A stretch of DNA of 20,599 nt from Purshia tridentata (taxonomy: Eukaryota; Streptophyta; Magnoliopsida; Rosales; Rosaceae): positions 1 through 20,599 of the forward strand of contig QANT01001911.1 of assembly GCA_003254885.1 (NCBI GenBank). Reading direction: 5' to 3'. Both the position numbers and the translations under genes were made by a program. A model generated the notes under the pieces. It made no database searches. It saw only the letters and a list, made by a program, of their open reading frames with translations, and had not been told where the DNA came from. How positions within the stretch are numbered: the stretch's first letter is position 1; each line of letters starts with the position of its first letter. Below, piece after piece: positions 1 to 7,665 of this stretch.

Positions 1-27
1 TAATTAATAAAAATAATACATGTATAT

Positions 28-179
28 AGGGTTTATGGTTATAGAGTTTAGGGGGGTTTAGGGTGAAAGGTATAGGGTATAGGTTTAGTGTATAAGGTAT
101 AGGGTTTAGGGTATAGGGTTTGGGGTTTAGGGTTTGGGGTTTATGGTATAAGGCATAGGGGTTTGGGATTTCGGGGTAT
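28..179. repeat. Degenerate interstitial telomere-like repeat
   Basis: A G/T-rich tract contains four exact copies of the plant telomere heptamer TTTAGGG, mixed with 7-bp variants such as TATAGGG and TTTGGGG, all in the same orientation. The period of about seven bases is visible throughout. The degeneracy and the flanking unique DNA argue for an old internal telomere-like array or satellite rather than a chromosome end. A short (TA)n run follows at about 183-198. Confidence 0.75.
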
Positions 180-724
180 TTGTATATATATATATATACA
201 GGCATAATAAATCCAAAGAACCAATTGTTGTGTTGGTTAGGCATTTGTTTGGTGGCTTTGACGAATCTCATGGAACTCAAGCCTCCTTTCTACATTTCCA
301 ACACATTTTGGCATTAAAAAAAATGTAAAAAAATTAAATGTATATATAATAAATAAAATTAATATATGAATATAATTAGAATATAATCGGGCGGGTCTAG
401 GAATGGGGGATCCCATACCATCCCTGCCCCACCCCCGACTTGGGGCCACTTCCAGGGATTTTTGCCACACTAGTGGTCATGGTGACTATGAAGTATGTCG
501 GTGGTGGTGGGTGGCAATTGGCTAAAAAGATTTTATGGGTAGTTTTTTGCACGGGGTGTAAAGTTCGAGTACTATTTGCGCAAAAAAGCTAAAACACATT
601 ATGATTTAAAGGAAAATTGGATGCAATGAATAGGCAGGTGCCACATTAGAGCCATTTACAAAGTATGAATGACAATTGACTGAAGAGTGTAAAGTGTTGG
701 GTGGTAAATCTGTAAAATAGCCTT
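180..724. repeat. Repeat-derived DNA without a gene; MITE-like segment at ~473-720
   Basis: No convincing coding sequence is seen here. About 473-540 is closely similar to 2383-2448; both have a GGTCATGGTG start and end in ATGGGTAGT. The following part, around 630-720, resembles the right half of the hairpin MITE at 1991-2217, with shared blocks for 'CACATTAG-gCCATTT', 'GGGTGGTAAAT' and 'GTAAAATAG'. It is therefore read as an older, diverged member of the same repeat family. The short - strand reading frame at 237-470 looks like chance. Confidence 0.5.
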
Positions 725-1350
725 AACTAAATTTGTGAGACACAAAGTCACAATTAGCTAGTGCTTTTTAAGCTTGTATAGGCATCCTCGATAGTATACA
801 AATTGCATCTCAAATTCCACAGTACTGATCCGCATGTTAATTCATCATTAATTGGGACAAGGATTTTTCATCATAATATGTACAATAATACACACACATC
901 TATATAAACATTAGTTTTCTTTGTGGTGGACGTCATTTCTTTATTTTGAAACGGACATAGGTTTTTTTATAATTTTTGTCATCTTGCATTTTATTTTCAA
1001 CAGTACGTGTTTAATATTTTAGGTACATATATATATATAGAATTATCGAAACTTAAAATATAACCAAAAGATAGAAGAGGCTCTATCGATGATATATATA
1101 CATATACTCTAAATTAAATACTTTCAAAAGACATATCAAAAGTAGAAAAATTACATAAAAGTTGACATAGATATAGAAAAAAATTTCTCTTGCCATACAA
1201 TGATACAAGACATGTAATGATAACTTATGCTGTGAATCGAAATAATTACTTTGATGAAATTTGTTTAAAATATATACGTTGTATCATATTGATATTGATA
1301 GTTTATAAAATAGCATGCTCAATATTTGACAAAGGAATATATTACAATAT
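725..1350. repeat. Upstream segment of tandem duplication, copy 1 (left part)
   Basis: This stretch aligns in order with about 9893-10410 upstream of the second MYB gene. Shared blocks include GAGACACAAAGTCACAATTAG, TTAAGCTTGTATAGGCATC, TTTTTCATCATAATATGTA, TGTGGTGGACGTCA and, at the right edge, AATATTTGAC followed by an AT-rich run. It shows that the duplicated unit reaches well beyond the MYB coding sequence and its proximal promoter. It has no coding potential. The homology is interrupted exactly where the element at 1352 begins. Confidence 0.75.
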
Positions 1351-1619
1351 ACAGTAAAACCTCTTTATAATGATATTCATCATACTCTATGTAGTGATTA
1401 ATAATCTCCATATAGTCATAAAAAATTTTTTGTCCTAACTTGGGCCAGTTATAAATAGTAATTAATAACCTCCACATTATAATAAGTTAAAATTTTTTTA
1501 GGTCTCATCTTAAGAAACTAGCCTCAAGATAGTAATAATTGTCAATAACACAAAAAATATGAAATGTCACAATACAAATTTAATATGAAATAAAATATTT
1601 CTGTAAATTTGTCTTAGAC

Positions 1620-1835
1620 AATAATTTATTTTTTAAAGTTGCTGCCGTGTCTTTGAGCTTTCGGGTACGTAATAACTCATCAACATGGACACCTTGTCGT
1701 TGAAGCCAAAATGTTTTTAGCTTCTCAAGCATGCAACTTTTGGTATTTCATATTGTCATCCTCAGGATTATCTTTTTCCCTTTCTTGCCTAATTGCAGCA
1801 ATGATTTCTTCTTCAGTTAAAGCGTACTTGATACT
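1620..1835 (-). pseudogene. Decayed transposase C-terminal fragment, first copy
   Basis: This stretch is nearly parallel to 3060-3285. On the - strand both copies can be read as a charged C-terminal region with Glu-rich, Gln-Gly and Leu-Arg-Asn patterns, but with frame changes and no start. It is placed in a pogo-type transposase only because of the element's ends. It breaks off near 1835, where unrelated DNA starts. Confidence 0.4.
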
Positions 1836-1839
1836 TTTT

Positions 1840-1990
1840 ATTATATGTCTAGCTCACTAACTCCAATTTCTTTCTTTCTTTACTTTCATTTTTGTTTTTC
1901 TTTGTTTTTTGGTTGGAGCGATTGGTATACATTGTTGTCAAAGATTTCTCTAGTTTTCTCAGATTACTTGATTGATTAACTATTAACATA
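1840..1990. repeat. Displaced block of the duplicated upstream region
   Basis: This block matches about 9742-9893 upstream of MYB copy 2. Shared parts include ATATGyCTAGCTC, CCAATTTCTTTCTTTCTTT, GGTATACATTGTTnTCAAAGATTT and ACTATTAAC. In copy 2 the block sits immediately before the segment equivalent to 725-1350. Here it lies downstream of that segment and inside the composite transposon, so at least one local rearrangement or duplication has changed the order. Confidence 0.65.
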
Positions 1991-2217
1991 GATTTTTTGC
2001 ACATTTACTAGACAAATTTTGCACCATGTTCGTAAATACCACCCATATATTTTTTTTTAACTAATTGTCACCCATATACTTTGCAAATGGTGCTAATGTA
2101 GCACCTGCCGTTACATTTTTTGAAGGAATGTAACAACATGTGCTACATTAGCACCATTTGCAAATTATGGGTTGTATTTGCGTACACAATAAGTTTGGGG
2201 GTAAATGTGCAAAATAG
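1991..2217. mobile_element. Hairpin MITE with 25-bp perfect inner inverted repeat
   Basis: The outer arms share TTTTGCACATTTAC-type sequence at the left with its complement at the right (GTAAATGTGCAAAA). The inner arms at 2080-2104 and 2140-2164 are perfect 25-bp inverted repeats around a short loop. A diverged relative is seen near 630-720. It has no coding capacity. Superfamily is unassigned because target duplications are unclear. Confidence 0.65.
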
Positions 2218-2556
2218 TCAATTTTTGTTCCAAAAATTTTCATTTTATCCTTAGTCATAATTTAAAAAACTTAATTTTTTTATGAAATTAATTTCTAAAT
2301 AGTTTTTGTAATGAAAAATAAATATAATTCAGTTATAAATAAAATTAAAAAAACATCAATCAAACAAGATGATTGTGCCGAACACGGTGGTCATGGTGGT
2401 TGTGAAGTGTGTCAGTGGTGGTGAGTGGCAAATGGCTAAATATTTGTATGGGTAGTAATAACCTCAATATAGTCATAAAATAATTTTGTCCAAATTTGGG
2501 CTAATTTTAAATAGTGATAACCTCCACATAGTAATACTAATGAGTTATAATTTTTT

Positions 2557-2929
2557 GGGGAATGCTATGTGCCCTCTCCTTGTGTTTTCTCTTTTCTTTT
2601 GTTCATTTGACAATTTAATTTCATGATCGGAACCGTTCAATATCAAGATCTTCATTTATAGATCAACTTTGCAAAAAATTACCCAAATCAGAAATCGTTT
2701 GGTCATCTAACTGTTATCAAATAAATAGATGGTTTTGGTAACAGTTAAATTCACTGTTAGTTATTTGATAACAGTTAGATGACTAAATGATTTCTGATTT
2801 GAATAATTTTTTTGCAGAGTTGATCTATAAATGATGATCTTGATATTTAATGGTTTCGATCGTGAGATTAAATTGTCAAATGAACAAAAGAAGATAGAAG
2901 GCACAAAGAGAAGACACATAACATTTTCC
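2557..2929. mobile_element. Foldback MITE (~373 bp) with ~190-bp arms
   Basis: The two halves are inverted repeats of one another for most of their length. For example, TTTTGTTCATTTGACAATTT near the left pairs with AAATTGTCAAATGAACAAAA near the right. The parallel copy at ~1490-1500 lacks this DNA, so it is an insertion inside the second copy of the transposon. Flanking nonamers TAATTTTTT (2548-2556) and TTATTTTTT (2930-2938) may be a 9-bp target duplication with one change, which would suit a Mutator-derived MITE. That class assignment is inference. Confidence 0.75.
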
Positions 2930-3049
2930 TTATTTTTTTAGGTTCCGTCTTAAAAAACTAGCCTCTACATAGTAATAATTGTCAATTAGACAAAAATATC
3001 CAATGTCACAATAAAAATTTAACATGCAATAAAATATTTCTCTAAAGTG

Positions 3050-3420
3050 TATGCACAATGATTTATTTTTTAGAGTTGCTATCACATCTTTCAGCTTGCG
3101 GTTACGTAATAACTTGTCAACATAAACACCTTGTTGTTGAAGCCAAAATGTTTCTAGCTTCTCAAAAATTTTTACAACTTCTTGGCATGAAGCTTTTGGT
3201 ATTTTTGTATTGTCATCCTCATGATTATCTCCTTCCCCTTCTTGCCTAATTGAAGCAATGATTTATTCTTCAGTTAAACCGTACATGACTTGTTGCTCAT
3301 TTGGATGATTGAGGAATACATTAATATCTATTGGATTAGTTTCTACATCCTGAAATTCATGCACATGCTTATTAATGCAATACTTTGTATCCATACAACT
3401 TTCATTAAGGATAACTAAGT
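3050..3420 (-). pseudogene. Decayed pogo-like transposase C-terminal region, second copy
   Basis: Read on the - strand, a nearly open frame shows an acidic stretch followed by segments such as KIFEKLETFWLQQQG and VDKLLRNRKLKDV. This pattern is seen at the C-terminus of pogo/CENP-B-like transposases, where the part after the DDE domain is acidic and then helical. A stop interrupts it and no DDE catalytic core is visible. Position next to the right terminus fits the end of a transposase gene. It is also similar to 1620-1835. Family placement is tentative. Confidence 0.45.
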
Positions 3421-3661
3421 CAAAAAGGAATTTTTGTAACTACACCTTCATTAAGTAATAACCTCCTTGTAGTAATAAAATTTTTTTGGTCGCACCGTTA
3501 TTACTACAGAGATGTTTTACTGTATATATATTTTAGAATTTGATTTTGTAGTTCTGCATGTTAACTTATATATATAAAAGTCATTTTCTTTGAGATATAC
3601 TTATCTAAGCATGATGAGGTGTAACTTGTGAAACATATTCGCATTTTCTAAGTATTTACAA

Positions 3662-3836
3662 AAGAATCATTTTTACAAAAAATTAGATAAATCAAAAAAG
3701 GTTTAACTATTTGATTAAATGGTTATCATTTAAGTGTTTATGAAATCACTAAATATATCTATCTATTTATTCTATCACAATTAGATGTCCTCATGGTTTC
3801 TAATTTACCTAGTTTTTTTGTAAGGATGATTCTCGT
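3662..3836. repeat. Foldback repeat related to the 2557-2929 and 11800-11975 elements
   Basis: The left arm AGAATCATTTTTACAAAAAA is the imperfect complement of TTTTTTTGTAAGGATGATTC at the right. The inner sequence carries ATTTGATTAAATGGTTATCA, similar in style to the GTTATCAAATAA core of the 2557-2929 element. It sits inside DNA that is absent from the promoter of MYB copy 2. Confidence 0.6.
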
Positions 3837-4135
3837 ATGGAGAGACTTAGAAAATAGACAGCTTCAATCATCGAATTACAATGTAGAGTATGTCGATCCT
3901 ACAAATCGTACCTCATCATATTTAAGATGACGTATACCTAAACAGAAGGGGCATGTTTTCGAACAACCAAGCGCTGCAACAAGCGCTCGTTACCACTTCC
4001 TCCGCCAATTTTTTAGGTACTTCCCCGACGGTTCATCCCATACTCTTCTAAGGTGTAAAATGGGGCTTGTGGAGGTTGTATGTTAGATTTCGCCCATAAT
4101 CCTAAAGTTAAAACCTAATATAAACAACAAACAAG

Positions 4136-4180
4136 TGCCGAGCGCTCGGGAGAAGAAGAAAATTACTCTGCCGAGCGCTC
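4136..4180. repeat. Direct repeat TGCCGAGCGCTC, each half containing a palindrome
   Basis: TGCCGAGCGCTC occurs at 4136-4147 and 4169-4180. Each copy contains the palindrome GAGCGCTC. A related AAGCGCT block is repeated at about 3969-3990. The tract is GC-rich compared with its surroundings, about 590 bp upstream of the MYB copy 1 start. Regulatory meaning is unknown. Confidence 0.6.
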
Positions 4181-4375
4181 AGCAGCATGGACGTCCTCTC
4201 TAGATAATGTTGTATAAATATATATGTGGATTTTTTTCTCATGCAGAAAAAAAAANAAAAAAAGCGGACAACACACATTAAGGTGGGCCCCTCCTGCACA
4301 GTAACCTCATCTCCCCTTTTGCACTTGCTCCGCATTTCGGCTTATGCAGGAGAGAAGCACTCATATGTATATATG

Positions 4376-4763
4376 TATAGTATATTTGTCTGAAGGGTAT
4401 ACTTGGTATTATAATCCACAACATGTAGATTCCCTTATGGAGTACGCTCTCATGATATAGAGAAGAGAACTTAAGACGTAAGCTACAAGTCGTTTAAAGC
4501 TAGCCATGCAAACAATGACGAAATGGCCACTTCTTTGACAAATTAATTAAGCAGCAGTAACCTGGAACGCCTGAGTGTAAGATTTGAAAGTTTCACACTA
4601 AACTACAGTGAAAGAGACAGAGCACATCTATCTATAGCAGCCCCAAGCTAGTTTATTCTTTTGTCCATGTATAAATAGAGAGATCCCCAGCTTAATTCTG
4701 TGGGAACAGAGATCAATCAGGTGATTGATTAAGCAGCCAATTTAAGTTAGCAAAGAGAGCAAA
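4376..4763 (+). promoter_or_regulatory. Proximal promoter and 5' UTR of MYB copy 1
   Basis: The segment is strongly conserved with 10461-10889. It holds the TATA box TATAAATA at 4670-4677, 87 to 94 bases before the ATG. Conserved blocks include GACGTAAGCTACAAGTCG, TTTAAAGCTAGCCATGCAAA (with a CATGCA RY-type core) and GACAAATTAATTAAG. The sequence from AATTCTGTGGGAACAGAGATC onward is probably transcribed leader. Compared with copy 2 it lacks a stretch around the CTTGCGTGCATGGATCGGG block. Confidence 0.7.
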
Positions 4764-6862
4764 ATGGCAAGGTTCCCTTGTTGTGATGAAAATGGTCTTC
4801 AGAAAGGACCTTGGACTCCTGAAGAGGATCAAAAGCTTGTGCAACACATTGGAGAACATGGCCATAGAAATTGGAGAGCTCTTCCAAAGCTTGCACGTTT
4901 GTGATTTGCTATTCTTAAGTTTGAGTCTCTTGATCAAGCTCGGTTTATCTTGCTTGCTTTTAAACCATTATAATTTTTTGGTTTATCCATTACTATTCTA
5001 AAAAATTTACCAAAAAAGAGAAAAACAAGCGAGTTTGCTATTACAGCCAAATTAATATGTGGAATTCAATTTATATTGCTGGAATGTTTTCAATTACTAG
5101 CATTTGAGCTCGGCTGGGTTCTCGATCTTGCTCTAATACGATTATAGAATTTGTTAGTTAATTTAATTATCACAATATTCGAACGCTTAAACTGTTAAAA
5201 ATTTAAATTGTAAACCTAGCTAGTAGTTATTTTATATTTTAGACAATCTTTCCTCCATCTTTTCGATCATTTCATTTTCTGATCTTTTATAGGTCTCAAC
5301 AGATGTGGCAAGAGCTGTAGATTGAGATGGACAAACTACTTAAGACCTGATATCAAAAGAGGCAAATTTTCTCGAGAAGAGGAGCAAACAATTCTACGTC
5401 TCCATTCTATCCTTGGAAACAAGTACTAATTAACTCTTTAACTTATATACTCTTATATGCTATATCCCGTAAGGCTGGTCCGATATGCCCAAACCGACGG
5501 CCGTCGGAATGGGCATTTTCAAAATGGTTACCGAACCGTCAAATCAGTTACCGACCGGATCAGTTTCGGTCGGTGATGAGTCTACCGTCCCTTCCTCATA
5601 ACCAGAGAAACTGAGCATATGAAGCGGTTTTTGAACCTCCATTCTTATTTTTTTTGTTAGTCTTTTTATGTGCAGCACTTGCACTAATTAAGAAGCATCA
5701 AACCAAACCAGCCAATTAAACAGCACCTTCGCTTTTACGGTGGCAAATCATTTTGTAGTTCCCCTTTCTTTTGTTTCACAACTGCAAGCTCACTTTTCTT
5801 TGCGAAGCCATTTCGCTTTGACTGGAGTTCCTTTTACTTTACTATTATTCACTGTTGCATGAAATACGTGCATGCAAACCGCCACCACTTGGATAGCTTA
5901 GGGACTAGAAGCTTGCAAAAATATTTGAGGGAGGGTCGAAGTTGTTGGCCTGTGTTTTTGATAAATGATAAAATATTTTTCGATTTCGTTGATCTTTGAA
6001 GTAAGATCTGAAAAATGAATGATTCGGATTATAAAATTAAACATATGGTGGGTCCAAAATGGTAGTTAGCTTCATATTATCTTGCTGTTTGTTTTATCTT
6101 TCTAACCAATTAGCTTTGCTCCTGCTTAATTATATACTTAATTATATGCTTAATTTATTTGTTTAATTACTTACAATTAGATGGTCAGCAATTGCAACAC
6201 ACCTAGACGGGCGAACAGATAATGAGATCAAGAATTTCTGGAATACCCATTTGAAGAAAAAGCTGATCCAGAAGGGGTTTGATCCAATGACCCATCAACC
6301 AAGAACCGACCTCTTCTCCAGCCTGTCTCATCATTTGGCCCTGGCCAACCTACACCTCCTGCAGCAATATCGGCCAACAGATCCCCATCATCAACATTCT
6401 GTAACATTAAACGCAGAGGCTGCTGATCAGTGGGCCAAGGTTCAATATCTGCAGCATTTACTCCAATCCGTAGCTAATAATAATATCCAGAATGAAGAAA
6501 ACCCAGTTTTAAATTCATCACAATTAGCAGTACTTGAAAATATTCCAAGCTCATTATCTTTTGGATATGGTACTACCACTCAACCACTCCACTCTCAAAT
6601 TAGTCACATAGACCCATCACAAGTCTCTTTCAGTGATGATCAAATGGGCCAAGGCTCCAACTTGACAATAATGGACATGATCAGCCAACAAGATTATTAT
6701 AACCCACCTCCTGATGATCATGATGAGTACTCTCCATGGTTTCCTGATCCATCTCCTAATCCTTGTATTAATATTTGTCCACCAACTATGACTGAGAGTA
6801 CCCCAATTAGCGTTAATCCTGGAGATGGCTTGTTGGAATTAATGCACTTTAGTAAATTTTGA
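4764..6862 (+). CDS. R2R3-MYB transcription factor, copy 1, C-terminus replaced by LTR
   Basis: Predicted exons are 4764-4896 (133 nt), 5293-5422 (130 nt) and 6181-6862, giving 314 aa. R2 carries the spaced tryptophans W17, W37 and W57. R3 has F70, W89 and W108 in [11 protein letters not shown]. After the DNA-binding domain come [20 protein letters not shown] and a Gln/Asn-rich tail like the MYB53/92/93 clade, whose Arabidopsis members promote suberin deposition in root barriers. Against copy 2, exons 1-2 show G2A, S4F, K13Q, Y28H, E30G, G35R, S36N, G45R, Q72R and H80R. G45 is normally near-invariant in R2. The last base of exon 1 is C, giving the donor CAC|GTTTGT. From 6831 the frame runs into a Copia LTR and stops after 10 more codons. 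The frame is open, so it may be expressed, but full DNA-binding function is doubtful. Confidence 0.85.
5465..6095. other. Copy-specific DNA in intron 2 of MYB copy 1
   Basis: Intron 2 is 758 bp here against 476 bp in copy 2. Both ends align between the copies, but the middle does not. The insert begins near 5465 with a strong palindrome: the perfect 14-mer CCGACGGCCGTCGG at 5494-5507, extended by ATGCCC and GGGCAT arms. It continues with phrases such as TACCGACCGGATCAGTTTCG. It looks like a transposon or retrotransposon fragment, but I cannot name the family. Confidence 0.5.
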
Positions 6863-7136
6863 AACATTTGTTTCAATGCCAGCAGCCAAGTTAGCAGGAG
6901 CGCCCAGACAAAGCATGGCTCATCTTTAGAGGTCCTACGCAAAGCCTTATCAGTTTTCAAGGAAAGAAAACTACAGAGAACTATATGCTTTTATAAGCTA
7001 TGTAATATTTAACAATTTAATCAATAAATCAAGAGCTCTGCAGTAGCAACTCAAATCCTTGTGTGCTGTGCTTAACTTTTTCTGCGCGCAGTACGTAACT
7101 TCATTATTTTGTTCTTATTTCATTCCTCACCCAACA
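6831..7136 (+). mobile_element. Copia-type 5' LTR inserted in exon 3 of MYB copy 1
   Basis: The 306-bp segment begins TGTTGG and ends CCAACA, a typical LTR with TG...CA ends and short inverted termini. It is followed within four bases by a tRNA-primer site and then a gag-like region. It contains a TATA-like TTTTATAAGC (about 6991) and a potential poly(A) signal AATAAA (7023-7028). Homology with MYB copy 2 stops at its left edge. The left target flank would be TGGCT (6826-6830). No matching 3' LTR was found in the window, so the element is truncated or rearranged. Confidence 0.85.
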
Positions 7137-7139
7137 AAT

Positions 7140-7151
7140 CGGTATCATAGC
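7140..7151 (+). other. Primer binding site of the Copia element
   Basis: CGGTATCATAGC matches ten of twelve bases of the usual plant Copia PBS TGGTATCAGAGC, complementary to the 3' end of initiator tRNA-Met. It lies three bases after the LTR end. Confidence 0.75.
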
Positions 7152-7180
7152 AGGTTCTTTCAGTATTTGCAAGACAAATT

Positions 7181-7665
7181 ATGATTTTTTTAGAGTAAAA
7201 ATAAGGACCTTGCTTCTATCAGAAGGGCTTTGGAGCACCGTTGAGAAAGGCTTTAATGAACCAGCAAATGAAGGGCGAACTTACATAGCAACAAAGAGAA
7301 AAGTATGAAGCAGACGTGATGACAGATGCTAAAGCTCTCTGAAAAATACAGAACGATGTCACTTCAAATATTTTTCCCAGAATCACAACAGCCAAGACAA
7401 CAAAAAAGCATGGAAGATCTTAGAATGAGAATTCCAGGGAGATACCAAGGTAAAAACTATAAGGCTTCACACTTTGCGCCGGGAATTCGAAAACCTCAAG
7501 ATGAGTGAATCTGATTGTATCAAAGATTACTCATCAAGAGTAAGTATAGTTGTCAGTCAAATAAGAACACTGGGAGAAGCAGTCCATACCAAAAGGTAGT
7601 TGAGCAAATACTAATCAGCCTTAAGTATGATCCCATTGTTGCTGCAATCGAAGAATCTAAGGGGA
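7181..7665 (+). pseudogene. Decayed Copia gag (DUF4219/UBN2 type)
   Basis: Translated pieces in shifting frames match the order of a Ty1/Copia Gag: LLLSEGLWSTVEKGFNEPA near 7210-7268, an IKDYSSRVS block near 7518-7545, SQIRTLGEAV near 7555-7585, and a DPIVAAIEESK block near 7629-7662. These are the usual landmarks of plant Copia gag, whose product builds virus-like particles. In-frame stops and frameshifts break it several times. The homology ends abruptly at ~7665, and no protease, integrase or reverse transcriptase follows. Confidence 0.75.

Larger units (their letters stand above)
1352..3522. mobile_element. pogo/Emigrant-like DNA transposon, composite and non-functional
   Basis: The left end CAGTAAAACCTC and the right end GAGATGTTTTACTG form imperfect terminal inverted repeats and are flanked by TA on both sides (1350-1351 and 3523-3524). 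TA targets and CAGT termini fit Tc1/mariner-pogo elements such as the plant Emigrant/Lemi1 group; that family name comes from memory. The paralogous region at ~10386-10440 lacks the element and acts as an empty site. The interior is a mosaic of a left partial copy (1352-~1835), foreign DNA (~1840-2448) and a second partial copy (~2449-3522). Two - strand stretches look like decayed transposase C-terminal coding. No intact transposase is present. Confidence 0.7.
3560..4370. other. ~800-bp insertion in the MYB copy 1 upstream region
   Basis: Copies 1 and 2 align up to a GACTTATATATATA-like block (about 3553 and 10446) and resume at TATATTTGTCTGAAGGGTAT (about 4380 and 10463). The intervening DNA is only in copy 1. 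It contains a foldback segment (3662-3836), GC-rich direct repeats (4136-4180) and a poly(A)-like run with an ambiguous base (about 4247-4263). No coding gene is seen; the - strand frame at 4108-4335 spans the ambiguous base and resembles nothing recognisable. Confidence 0.65.

Noticed and set aside
4783..5001. Overlapping short frames over exon 1 of MYB copy 1 on both strands (4713-4937 and 4783-5001).
   Set aside because: Out-of-frame or antisense shadows. The frame from 4764 has all MYB landmarks.
6867..6890. ATGCCAGCAGC inside the LTR matches the MYB copy 2 sequence that follows the break, suggesting a 50-bp insertion and no LTR.
   Set aside because: The match is 11 bases and then fails. 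The TGTTGG/CCAACA ends, the primer site and the gag remnant all support an LTR starting at 6831.
6718..6960. 80-codon - strand frame over the MYB/LTR junction.
   Set aside because: Antisense shadow of MYB copy 1 exon 3 joined by chance to LTR sequence.
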